DNA of 64,000 nucleotides from Caulobacter rhizosphaerae. GTDB taxonomy: Bacteria > Pseudomonadota > Alphaproteobacteria > Caulobacterales > Caulobacteraceae. The stretch is from positions 2,844,501 to 2,908,500 of the forward strand of contig NZ_CP048815.1 in the NCBI RefSeq assembly GCF_010977555.1, written 5' to 3'. The notes beneath the pieces are model-generated. The model was not told where the DNA came from, ran no database searches, and worked only from the letters and a program-made list of their open reading frames with translations. Below are positions 17,537 to 25,973 of the stretch, piece by piece; the first letter of the stretch is position 1; every line of letters starts with the position of its first letter. Made by a program: the position numbers and the translations under genes.

Positions 17537-18120
17537 ATACGTTGAGGTTGGGCGAAAACGCCCTCGATCCAGGCCTCATCGCGGGCGGTCAGCTCGATGC
17601 ACAGGACCCGGCGCGACGTCCCCGACGCCCCGCCCGCCCCGGACTCGCCGGGTAGGTCGACGACCACCGAGCGCATCGCCTGTGTCAGCAAGGCGACCAT
17701 GTTGTGAAACCGCTCCTCCAACGGGCCCGCGGGCGAGGAATGGGCTTCGCCGACGAGGGGCTGCGGCGACGCCATGGCTGTCAGGGTCGTGGAGGCCTCG
17801 CTACGTTCGACGGGCGCGATGAACCGGTAGCCTCGACCGTTCACGGTGGCGATGTACTGGGCGAGGTCCGCATCGTCGTCGAGCGCGCGGCGCAGGGCGG
17901 CGATGTGGACCTTGAGATTTCCCTCGACGACCGTGGTGCTGGGCCAGGCCTCTTCCAGCAGCTCGCGCTTGCTGAGCACTTCGCCGGGACGTTGGACGAA
18001 GGCGGTCAGCAGATCCAGGGCCCGGCACCCGATGCGGACGGCCTGGCCGTTCTTCAGCAGGAGCTGGCGCCGCGGGATGAACAGATACTCGCCAAAGGCG
18101 AAGGTGGGAGCGTGGGTCAT
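17518..18120 (-). CDS. OmpR-type winged-helix transcriptional regulator without receiver domain
   Basis: 200 residues. The N-terminal domain (about 10-100) is a Trans_reg_C winged helix: FGEYLFIPRRQLLLKNGQAVRI, LSKRELLEEAWP, VEGNLKVHIAALRRALDDD, YIATVNGRGYRFI. The C-terminal 100 residues are low-complexity and helical with no recognisable sensor, and no membrane span is evident, unlike CadC/ToxR. The ATG at 18120 is chosen; the frame upstream starts only with TTG. It converges on the two secreted hydrolase genes and may regulate them. The signal it senses is unknown. Confidence 0.75.
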   Translation of the reverse strand: MTHAPTFAFGEYLFIPRRQLLLKNGQAVRIGCRALDLLTAFVQRPGEVLSKRELLEEAWPSTTVVEGNLKVHIAALRRALDDDADLAQYIATVNGRGYRFIAPVERSEASTTLTAMASPQPLVGEAHSSPAGPLEERFHNMVALLTQAMRSVVVDLPGESGAGGASGTSRRVLCIELTARDEAWIEGVFAQPQRMMSAAR

Positions 18121-18650
18121 GAGCGTGTCGCTCCGTTCCGCAGGTCCACACCACTCGCATCGCGGCGGCGGATTGATTTCCAAAGGTTCGACAAGCCACC
18201 CTCCTCTGATTGAGCTTCGAGGCTAGGGCGCTGCGTCGGAAGGGTTCAATTCGTCCATGGTCGCACTCCTATCCCCACCGGGCGTGTCGCGTTCGACCTT
18301 GGTCTAGCTGGGCTTGGCGCCTCGCGCTGCGCGGCCCCTCGGCGCTCCCTCGGATCGCACCGACAGTCGACGCGCCCGGTCTCGGGGCCGCCTCGCGCCC
18401 AATGATCACGTTCGCGCTAGCAGAAGGTCGAACGCGCCTAGACCTTGGTCAGGTGGAAGCGGGGTCTGGATCACGCTAGTTTGAGCTAACGCCGGACAGG
18501 CGGGACAAAGGCCCCTCGTGGCGCCGCCGCACGTCACGCCCCAGACAGCCGAAAGATCAGATTCTGGAACAGCTCTATCGCGACATCGAGCGCCTGAGCC
18601 TCCTGCCCGAAGCGTGGAAGGGCCTTGACCCGACCTCGATCGCAGAGGGC
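18121..18650. other. Intergenic region containing the probable 5' end of the kinase gene
   Basis: 530 bases between divergent regulator and kinase. From 18480 onward the kinase frame is open and, from about 18555, codes for DQILEQLYRDIERLSLLP, which looks like genuine kinase N-terminal sequence, yet no ATG/GTG/TTG occurs before 18651. The rest shows no feature I can support. Confidence 0.5.
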
Positions 18651-21368
18651 GTGCTCGACACCCTGCTCGACATGCTCGCGCTGGATTTCGTGGGCCTGCG
18701 CTTCAACGACACCACACACATCTTCCTGCGCGTGGCCCCGGCTTTCGGCGATACGTGTCCGGCGGAGGCGATCCGCGCCGCCCTGGAAACCTGGTCCGCC
18801 ACCGGCGCGCCCGAGGTCATGCAGACCGTGGGCGGGGGGGCGATGTCGGTGGTCCAATGCCCCCTGGGCGAGAACGCCAGCATCGGCGTGATCCTGGCTG
18901 GCGCGCGCCGCGTCGCCTTTCCGGATCGGATGGAGCTGTCGAAGCTCAGGCTTGCCGCGTCACAGGCCGGCCTGGCGTGCCGCGAGATGCGCGACCTCAG
19001 CGACCGCCAGCCGCCCGCGGATTTCCGCGACAAACCCCTCTCCGAGGCGGCCTTGGCGGAAAGCGAATGGCGGCTGCATCTTACCATCAACACCATCCCG
19101 ACCATGGCTTGGTCGACCACGTCCGATGGACTGATCGACTTCTGCAACCAGAACTTCGTCGACTATGTCGGGTGGACGGCCGAGGAGATCAGCGGCCAGG
19201 GCTTCTGGCCGATCTTCCACCCGGACGACACCGCGCACCTGCTGGCCTCCTGGCAGGAGATCCTGGCCACCAAGCGCCCCCGCGACGTCGAGGGCCGCAT
19301 CCGGCGCGCCGATGGCCAGTACCGCTGGTTCGTGCTGCGGCAGAACCCGCTGTTCGACGCGGATGGCGTCGTCATCAAGTGGTATGGCGCCGGCGCCGAC
19401 ATCGAGGATCGCAAACGCGCCGAGACCGCGCTCGAAGTGGCTCAGGCCGCCCTGCTGGCCAGCGAGCAGAACCTCAACCTGATCATCAATTCGCTGCCGG
19501 TCCTGGTCTGGTCGGCGCGGCCCGACGGCAGCGCCGATTTCATCAATCACAGCTGGCGCGAGTACGCCGGGGAACCGGCCGACAAGATCCTGGAATGGGG
19601 CTTCCTTGATCTCTACCACCCCGACGACGTGGCGGGCATGGTCGAGATCTGGAAGCGGGACCTGGCCCACAGCGATCAGACCTCGCTGAAGGGGCGTATC
19701 CGCGGCGCCGATGGCCAATACCGCTGGTTCTATTTCGCGGGCCGCAAGCTCACTGACGCCAATGGCGTGGTGCGATGGTTCGGATGCAACGTCGATATCG
19801 AGGACCTGCAGCGGAGCGAGGACGCTCTACGGACGAGCGAGACCGCCCTTCGGGAAAATGAGCGCCGGCTGCGGCACATCATCAATGCGGTGCCCGGTCT
19901 TGTCTGGTCGGCGGACGCGGGCGGCGCGATCACGTTCCTGAGCCAGCAATACCTGGACTATATCGGTCAAGGCGCGGCTTCGGCCTTGGCGGGCGGCTGG
20001 ATGGACGCGATCCACCCGGAAGACGCCGATGGGCTTCTCGGCGCGTGGGCGCTGGCCTTGGCGCAAGGCCGCGCCAGCGAACACGAAGCGCGGCTTCGGC
20101 GCGCGGACGGCTGCTATCGCTGGATGCTCTTCCGCGCGAGCCCGTCCCACGACGAGACCGGACGGGTGATGGAATGGTTCGGCGTCAATATCGACGTCGA
20201 GGACCGCAAGGATGCGCGAGATGCGCTTCGGGCCAGTGAAGCCGCGCTGCGTGAAAGCGAGCGGCAGCTCCAGCAGATCGTCTCGTCGATCCCCGGCCTG
20301 ACCTGGAAGGCCGACGCCGAAGGCAACATCACCTTCTGGAGCCAGAGCTTCCTGGAGTATGGCGGCGCCACGAACGAGGAGATCCTCGGCTATGGCTTCA
20401 TGAACTACCTCCACCCGGAAGATCATGAGCGGGTCCTGGAAGTCTGGAACGGCATTCTGCAATCCGGAACCCAGGGGGAGTCGGAGGTGCGCATACGCCG
20501 GGCCGACGGCCAGTACAGGTGGTTCCTGTGGCGAGCCAGTCCGTTCTTCGACGGCGCTGGCAACGTCACCCAGTGGTTCGGCATCAATGTCGACATCGAA
20601 AACCGCAAGCGCGCTGAGGAGAACCTGCGTCAAAGCCAGAACGAACTGGCCCACGCGACGCGGATGACGACCATGGGCGAACTCGCGGTTTCGATCGCAC
20701 ACGAGGTCAATCAGCCGCTGATGGCGGTCGTCACCAACGCCGGGGCGTGCCTGCGCTGGCTGAATGGCGACCCGCCGGATCTGGCCATGGCGCGTCAGGC
20801 CGCCGAGCGCATCGTGCGAGACGGGCACCGAGCAGGCGACATCATCACTAGCCTGCGCAATCTAGCGCGCAAGTCCGCGCCGCGCTTGGATCGGGTATGC
20901 CTAGATCAGGTCATCCCGGTGGTGCTTGACCTGCTGCAGGGCGAATTCAGGCGCCACGGCGTTGTCGCCAAAGCGGAGCTCGGCGATTTCAACATCACCA
21001 TCCGCGGCGACAGCACCCAGTTGCAGCAGGTCGTGCTGAACCTGGTCATGAACGCCGTCGAGGCAATGGCCAGCGCAGCGGCGAGCGCACGCCGCCTGAC
21101 CGTCAGCGCCGAAATCCACGACGGCGATGCGCTGGTTACGGTCGCGGACACCGGACCGGGGTTGGGGACCGATGACCCCGATCGCCTGTTCGAGGCCTTC
21201 TTCAGCACCAAGACCGAGGGAATCGGCATGGGCCTTTCAATCTGCCGCTCGATCATCGAAGCCCACGGAGGCAGGATCTGGGCTTCCAGCAACGGGGCGC
21301 GTGGCGGCGTCTTCAGTTTCACCCTACCCTTGGCGGAAGGATACGGCGTTGATGTCTCCAACGGCTAA
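18651..21368 (+). CDS. Multi-PAS sensor histidine kinase
   Basis: 905 residues from the GTG at 18651. An N-terminal GAF-like segment (to about 125) is followed by four PAS/PAC units starting near 141 (HLTINTIPTMAW), 274 (LNLIINSLPVLVW), 406 (LRHIINAVPGLVW) and 539 (LQQIVSSIPGLTW), each ending in a WFG.N/GADIED-type PAC. HisKA carries phospho-acceptor His684 in SIAHEVNQPL; HATPase_c follows with an N-box near 790 (VVLNLVMNAVEAM) and GLGLSICRSI-like G boxes. No membrane span, so a soluble FixL/NodV-like sensor, perhaps of redox, light or aromatic ligands. Coding sequence upstream suggests the real start is non-canonical or earlier. Overlaps the response regulator by 17 bases. Confidence 0.85.
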   Translation: MLDTLLDMLALDFVGLRFNDTTHIFLRVAPAFGDTCPAEAIRAALETWSATGAPEVMQTVGGGAMSVVQCPLGENASIGVILAGARRVAFPDRMELSKLRLAASQAGLACREMRDLSDRQPPADFRDKPLSEAALAESEWRLHLTINTIPTMAWSTTSDGLIDFCNQNFVDYVGWTAEEISGQGFWPIFHPDDTAHLLASWQEILATKRPRDVEGRIRRADGQYRWFVLRQNPLFDADGVVIKWYGAGADIEDRKRAETALEVAQAALLASEQNLNLIINSLPVLVWSARPDGSADFINHSWREYAGEPADKILEWGFLDLYHPDDVAGMVEIWKRDLAHSDQTSLKGRIRGADGQYRWFYFAGRKLTDANGVVRWFGCNVDIEDLQRSEDALRTSETALRENERRLRHIINAVPGLVWSADAGGAITFLSQQYLDYIGQGAASALAGGWMDAIHPEDADGLLGAWALALAQGRASEHEARLRRADGCYRWMLFRASPSHDETGRVMEWFGVNIDVEDRKDARDALRASEAALRESERQLQQIVSSIPGLTWKADAEGNITFWSQSFLEYGGATNEEILGYGFMNYLHPEDHERVLEVWNGILQSGTQGESEVRIRRADGQYRWFLWRASPFFDGAGNVTQWFGINVDIENRKRAEENLRQSQNELAHATRMTTMGELAVSIAHEVNQPLMAVVTNAGACLRWLNGDPPDLAMARQAAERIVRDGHRAGDIITSLRNLARKSAPRLDRVCLDQVIPVVLDLLQGEFRRHGVVAKAELGDFNITIRGDSTQLQQVVLNLVMNAVEAMASAAASARRLTVSAEIHDGDALVTVADTGPGLGTDDPDRLFEAFFSTKTEGIGMGLSICRSIIEAHGGRIWASSNGARGGVFSFTLPLAEGYGVDVSNG

Positions 21369-22002
21369 GGACGGCGAGGGCGAGCGCGTCGTCGCCGTTA
21401 TCGACGACGACGAAAGCGTTCGCGAAGCGCTGCGCGGTCTGTTCCAATCGGTGGGCCTGGTGGCGGAGCTCTACGGCTCGGTGCAGGCGTTCATCGACGC
21501 CGGCCAAATGGAGCGTGTTGGATGCATCGTGCTGGATATCCGCCTGCCGGGTCGCAGCGGCCTTGAGTTCCAGGAGGCCCTGGCCAGGAGCGGCGCGGCC
21601 CAGTCGGTCGTGCTCATCAGCGGCCACGTCGATGTCCAGATGGCGGTCCGGGCCATGAAGGCCGGCGCCATCGACGTGTTGACCAAACCCGTGCGCGAGC
21701 AAGATCTCCTGGAGGCCGTGAACAGGGCCTTGGCCGCCGACCGGCAACGCCGGGAAGAGGCCAAGGGCGGGCAGGCGCTGCGCGCGCGACACAGGACTCT
21801 CTCCGAACGCGAGCGGCAGGTTTTCGCCTTGGTGGCGGCCGGCTTGCTGAACAAGCAAATCGCCGATCGCGTCGCCATCACCGAAGCGACCGTCAAGCTT
21901 CACCGCAGCCAGGTCATGAAGAAGATGGAGGCTGGGTCCTTGGCCGATCTGGTGCGGATGGCCGACCTGCTGGCCAAGGCCGAGGCGAGCCCGGAACTCT
22001 GA
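21352..22002 (+). CDS. FixJ/NarL-type response regulator with LuxR helix-turn-helix
   Basis: 216 residues. The receiver domain (about 13-125) has acidic pocket DDD at 18-20, phospho-acceptor Asp62 (VLDIRLPGRSG) and Lys112 (LTKPV). The C-terminal LuxR HTH (LSERERQVFALVAAGLLNKQIADRV...VKLHRSQVMKK) lies at about 147-190. The ATG at 21352 overlaps the kinase stop, so both are translationally coupled and certainly a pair. It presumably activates target promoters on phosphorylation; no target is adjacent except possibly the hydrolase and peptidase genes. Confidence 0.93.
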   Translation: MSPTAKDGEGERVVAVIDDDESVREALRGLFQSVGLVAELYGSVQAFIDAGQMERVGCIVLDIRLPGRSGLEFQEALARSGAAQSVVLISGHVDVQMAVRAMKAGAIDVLTKPVREQDLLEAVNRALAADRQRREEAKGGQALRARHRTLSERERQVFALVAAGLLNKQIADRVAITEATVKLHRSQVMKKMEAGSLADLVRMADLLAKAEASPEL

Positions 22003-22013
22003 GCCGGGCGTCT

Positions 22014-22042
22014 CGCCGGGGACGGGTCGCCCGTCCCCGGCG
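22014..22042. terminator. Strong bidirectional hairpin
   Basis: A 13-bp perfect stem, CGCCGGGGACGGG with CCCGTCCCCGGCG, and a 3-base loop, between the response regulator (stop 22002) and the convergent peptidase (stop 22051). No T-tract, so termination efficiency is uncertain. Confidence 0.7.
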
Positions 22043-22050
22043 GCGAGGGC

Positions 22051-23019
22051 TCAGGCCTCGTTCATGAAGCCGCGCAGCAGGGCGTTATATTGCTCCGGTT
22101 TCTCGTTCATCGTGAGGTGCGAGCACCCGGTCATCACGGCCAGGCGCGCCTTGCCCGCGATGCCATCGCGAAGGGTCTCGTGGCAGTCGAGGGTGATCTC
22201 GTCGAACTCGCCGGTGGTGATCAGGGTCCTCTGGCTGATCGCCGTGAGGTCCTTGCGACGATCCCAGTCCTTGATCTTGCCGACGATGGTGAACTCGTTA
22301 GGCCCGTTGAGCACGCGATAGGCCGGCGATTTGGAGAGCGCCTCCAGTGTCGCCAGCACCTCGGGGCTCGGCGAGACCCGCAGAACAAAGGTGTCGTAGA
22401 ACTTCTGAACCAGCTCCGCGTACTCGGGCGTAGCCGTCTTACCCGCCTTCTCCAGGGCATGAATCTTGGCGCTCCAGCCTTCAGGCATGGTGGCGAACAG
22501 GCGATCGAAGCCAGCCATGACCTGGGGGATGCTGGCCATGGCGCCGCTCAGGATCAGGCGCTCGACGCCCCTGCCCCGCCCTTGGCATAGATACTCCACG
22601 GCCAGCAAGGCGCCCCACGAGTGGCCAAGCAGGAGAACCCGGTCCAGACCCAGAGCGGCGCGCACGGCGTCCACCTCATCGACCGAGCGCTGGATCGAGT
22701 AGACGCTCTCGTTTTCGGGCGCGTCCGCTCTGCCGCAGCCCAGCTGATCGTAGAAGATCACCGGGCGTTCGTCAGCCAGGGCCTGCAGCGGGAGGAGATA
22801 GTTGTGCGACGAACCGGGGCCGCCGTGCAGCGTCAGCAACGGCGTCTTGCCGCCCGATCCGAACTTTCGCCAAAAGATCCTGCCGCCAGGCACGGCGGCG
22901 TAACCCTCGGTCTGGGGCGCGGCGGCGAAGGCGGCCGCCGCCGAGGTCGCCATGGCGGCGCCCAACAGTTTAGCGCCCGATCGCAAGGCGCGCCGACGGG
23001 TCCAGTTGCTGGTGGTCAT
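22051..23019 (-). CDS. Tat-exported proline iminopeptidase-like alpha/beta hydrolase (peptidase S33)
   Basis: 322 residues. The N-terminus TRRRALRSGAKLLGAAMATSAAAAFA is a twin-arginine signal peptide, implying folded export to the periplasm. S33 motifs: LHGGPGSSHNYLLPL (65-78), FYDQLGCGRAD (89-99), nucleophile Ser134 in LGHSWGALLAVEY, Asp273 in GEFDEIT and His301 in GCSHLTM. The ATG at 23019 has GGAG nine bases upstream; the longer frame to 23115 lacks support. Family members release N-terminal proline from peptides or hydrolyse small amides and esters. It lies downstream of an AraC-type gene on the same strand, which is a likely regulator. Confidence 0.87.
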   Translation of the reverse strand: MTTSNWTRRRALRSGAKLLGAAMATSAAAAFAAAPQTEGYAAVPGGRIFWRKFGSGGKTPLLTLHGGPGSSHNYLLPLQALADERPVIFYDQLGCGRADAPENESVYSIQRSVDEVDAVRAALGLDRVLLLGHSWGALLAVEYLCQGRGRGVERLILSGAMASIPQVMAGFDRLFATMPEGWSAKIHALEKAGKTATPEYAELVQKFYDTFVLRVSPSPEVLATLEALSKSPAYRVLNGPNEFTIVGKIKDWDRRKDLTAISQRTLITTGEFDEITLDCHETLRDGIAGKARLAVMTGCSHLTMNEKPEQYNALLRGFMNEA

Positions 23020-23157
23020 GGTCGATACTCCGGAAGATGACTGAAGGGCTCCCCGCACCTGAACAGCGTCTAGCGCTTGCGCGCAGGCGCCACGAGAAAG
23101 CGAAATGAAACTCAAGATTTCCAGGAAGGGGCTTGCCGCTCTCGCGGCCGTGCCGCG

Positions 23158-23688
23158 CTAGGCCGACAACCGACTCGTGGCGGCTTGGCGCCGCCACCGT
23201 CCCGGTGTGCACCCCATGAGATTGCCGAACGTCCGCGTAAAGTGCGCTTGGTCGGCAAAGCCGCACGCCAAGGCGATCTCACAAAGCTTGCCCGCGCCGC
23301 CGACCAATAGCCCTCGCGCGCGTTCGACGCGCCGCGCGGCCACGAATCTTGAGAAGGTGACGCCAAAGGACTGGCGAAACCGTCTGGAGAAATAGCCCGG
23401 GCTAAGACGGGCATGAGCCGCCGCCGCGCTCAGCGACATCGCACCGTGCAGGTCTGCGTCGACATAGTCGCGGACCCGCTTGACCTGCCACGGAAGTAGG
23501 CCTGTCCAGCGCTCCCCTTGCGCGCGCGCCGACGGATCTTGCCCGGCCTGCCGCTCACGGCCGTCGCCGAAGACATCCAGGCGCAAATCGAGCCGCGCGC
23601 GGGCGGTCGGAACAAGGGTCATCAGACCAGGCGCATTCGCGGGCATGACCGCTGGGCGCATCGTCGAAAGGCTTTGGGCACACTGCAT
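23158..23688 (-). CDS. AraC-family transcriptional regulator (short form)
   Basis: 176 residues. The C-terminal 100 residues hold two helix-turn-helices: SLSAAAAHARLSPGYFSRRFRQSFGVTFSRFVAARRVERARGLL and KLCEIALACGFADQAHFTRTFGNLMGCTPGRWRR. The N-terminal part is only about 75 residues with no cupin or other sensor domain. The ATG at 23688 has GGAG seven bases before it. It is transcribed toward the Tat-exported S33 peptidase (138-base gap). Short AraC proteins of this type are common beside hydrolase or oxidoreductase genes. Confidence 0.87.
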   Translation of the reverse strand: MQCAQSLSTMRPAVMPANAPGLMTLVPTARARLDLRLDVFGDGRERQAGQDPSARAQGERWTGLLPWQVKRVRDYVDADLHGAMSLSAAAAHARLSPGYFSRRFRQSFGVTFSRFVAARRVERARGLLVGGAGKLCEIALACGFADQAHFTRTFGNLMGCTPGRWRRQAATSRLSA

Positions 23689-24395
23689 GGGTCGTCTCCG
23701 CCATGGGGATTTCACCCGGCAGCCTAGGAGAGACGCGCACCGTCATGGCGTTAAGTGCAGTAAACCTCAGTCAAGTTTGATCTTCAGCGATCTTGGCGCC
23801 CAGCGAGTGCGAAACACGAGAGACTGGGTCGCGCCAGGCGCGGCCCTTGGCGTGGCGCCGGAAGACGACCGTCAGGCCGGTGCTCACTCGGCGCTAATCG
23901 CCGCCAACGAATACCGCCAGCGACGGGCGCGAAGACCTTATTGTCCTCAATCACATCCTCCAAGGCACCCGCGCCGTAGATCATGGCGCGTCGGCCGAGG
24001 CGCGCCCCCACCAAACGAAACACTGTTTCCTAATGCGCGCCGCCGAAGAAATCCGTCTCATCGGCCCTAGCTCCACTCCGCGGCTCTTCGCCTCGCCCAA
24101 ACCGCATATACTCCTACAAATCACGTGCGAATTGCTATCAGGGCGTTCCCGATTTTCCGTCGTCGGTTCGCATGCGCAGCGGTGAAAGGCGCATGATTGT
24201 TGCCTTTTTGGCCTTTACACCGCGAGCAGAGCCGCGGAGATTGCCAACTCGGCACCCCACAATACTCTGACTATTTAGACCTTGTCCGCCACCTAAGCGG
24301 CTGAAGAGGCCGCCCGCAGAAACATCGACGACCTACCTCCTCTCGCGGACCGCAGCCACCTGACCGCGCCGCCCTGACCCCACCCACCGGATTAC
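23689..24395. other. 707-base intergenic region, no supported gene
   Basis: Lies between the divergent AraC gene and the GH43 gene. Short frames exist on both strands (for example minus 23784-24023) but show no family I recognise and no convincing Shine-Dalgarno. It may contain remnants of a lost gene and the promoters of both neighbours. Confidence 0.4.
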
Positions 24396-25790
24396 ATGAT
24401 GTCACTGAAGCGCTTGCTCATCTTTTCTCTCGCGCTCGTCGCGATCGCGACACCGATGGCCCCGGCGCGCGCCGAAAACCCGATCATCCAGACCCGCTTC
24501 ACCGCCGATCCGGCGCCCCTGGTGCATGATGGTGTCGTCTATCTCTACACCGGCCATGACGAGGATGACGCCGATGGTTTCAAGATGCTCGATTGGCGGC
24601 TCTACAGCTCGACGGACATGGCCAACTGGACCGACCGAGGTGTCGTGGCCTCGGTCAAGACCTTTCCGTGGGCGACTCAGACCAACGACGCCTGGGCGCC
24701 GCAGGTGGTGGTCCGCGACGGCAAGTTCTATCTCTACGCACCGATCACCGTCGCCGGCTCGCCCAGGAACGTGATCGCCGTCGCCGTGGCCGACAATCCC
24801 GCCGGGCCGTTCCGCGACGCCCTGGGTAAGCCGCTGATCGGGCCGAGCGATGGCAATATCGATCCGACCGTGTGGGTCGACGACGATGGCCAAGCCTATC
24901 TCTATTGGGGCAATCCCAACCTTTGGTACGTCAAGCTCAACCGGGACATGGTTTCCTATTCAGGCCCGATCACCAAGGTGGACTCCACGCCGGCGGATTA
25001 TCAGGAAGGGCCTTGGTTCTATAAGCGCGGCGGCCGCTACTACATGGCCTATGCCTCGGCGTGCTGCCCGGAAGGGATGGGCTATGCGATGAGCGACAAG
25101 CCTACCGGGCCCTGGACCTACAAGGGTCCGATCATGGAGCACGACCAGCGCTCGACCGGCAATCATCCCGGCATCATCGACTACAAGGGCGGCTCGTACG
25201 TTTTCGGCTTCCACTACGAACTCAATTTCGCGCTCACGCCGGTCCATCACGAGCGGCGATCGGTGAGCGTGGCGAAGTTCGACTACAATGCCGACGGAAC
25301 CATTCCGAACCTCGGCTGGTGGGACAAGACCAGCGCGCCGCAGATCGGCACGCTGAACCCCTACGAGCGGGTCGAAGCCGAGACGATCGCCTGGACCTCC
25401 CGTCTCAAGCGCGATCGCGACCGGCCCTACGCCTGGGCTCCGGGCGTGACGACGGCGCAGGACGACCGCACGGGCGTGTACGTTACGCGGGTTACCGACC
25501 GCAGCTACGTCAAGGTGGCTGGCGTCGCGTTCGGTCAAGCCGGCGCGAAGGCCTTTGTCGCCAGGATCGCCAACGCCGCGCCCGATGCGCGCATGGAGCT
25601 GCGGCTCGACGGCGTTGACGGGCCGATGATCGGCGCCTTGGCGGTCGGAGCCGCTGGCGCCCAGGGATCATGGCGCGAATGGACGGTTCCTGTGTCCGGC
25701 GCGACGGGAACGCGTGATCTCTACATGGTTTTCAAGGGCGGCCAGGATCGTCCGCTTCTTGACTTCGACTCCTGGCGTTTCACCCGCTGA
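24396..25790 (+). CDS. Secreted GH43 glycoside hydrolase with C-terminal CBM6-like module
   Basis: 464 residues with signal peptide ending APARA-EN. The five-bladed propeller residues of GH43 are present: general base Asp38 (TADPAPLV), Asp156 (GNIDPTVWVDDDG) and general acid Glu204 (YQEGPWFYKR). Residues about 330-464 form a CBM6-like beta-sandwich (YERVEAETIAW ... WREWTVPVSGATG ... DFDSWRFTR). GH43 enzymes remove arabinofuranosyl or xylosyl units from plant hemicellulose or pectin; the exact linkage is not readable. The two adjacent ATGs at 24396 and 24399 cannot be separated. A LacI-type palindrome and an IS element follow, so a downstream partner gene may have been displaced. Confidence 0.9.
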   Translation: MMSLKRLLIFSLALVAIATPMAPARAENPIIQTRFTADPAPLVHDGVVYLYTGHDEDDADGFKMLDWRLYSSTDMANWTDRGVVASVKTFPWATQTNDAWAPQVVVRDGKFYLYAPITVAGSPRNVIAVAVADNPAGPFRDALGKPLIGPSDGNIDPTVWVDDDGQAYLYWGNPNLWYVKLNRDMVSYSGPITKVDSTPADYQEGPWFYKRGGRYYMAYASACCPEGMGYAMSDKPTGPWTYKGPIMEHDQRSTGNHPGIIDYKGGSYVFGFHYELNFALTPVHHERRSVSVAKFDYNADGTIPNLGWWDKTSAPQIGTLNPYERVEAETIAWTSRLKRDRDRPYAWAPGVTTAQDDRTGVYVTRVTDRSYVKVAGVAFGQAGAKAFVARIANAAPDARMELRLDGVDGPMIGALAVGAAGAQGSWREWTVPVSGATGTRDLYMVFKGGQDRPLLDFDSWRFTR

Positions 25791-25828
25791 CATGCGGCGT
25801 CGGCGTAGATCGACATGCGGTGGTGGGA

Positions 25829-25840
25829 CGAAACGTTTCG
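25829..25840. promoter_or_regulatory. LacI-family operator-like palindrome
   Basis: CGAAACGTTTCG, a perfect 12-bp palindrome of the CpG-centred type bound by LacI/GalR regulators. It lies after the GH43 stop and about 60 bases outside the left inverted repeat of the IS110 element, in front of no intact sugar gene. Confidence 0.45.
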
Positions 25841-25973
25841 CCTGCGTGAACCACGATGAGGCGGTAAGGCCGATGGCGACTGCGCGCCAATAGCATGCGT
25901 AATCGGGCGGACCTGTGAAGGATCAAGCTCCCCAGTAAGGTCTCGGTTTTAGCCGAGACGAAGGGAGACGACG

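Noticed and set aside
23784..24023. Possible small gene on the minus strand upstream of GH43
   Set aside because: No recognisable product and atypical codon use; treated as intergenic.
24101..24300. Possible structured RNA in the long gap before GH43
   Set aside because: Short complementary words exist, but no stable multi-stem fold or terminator could be supported.
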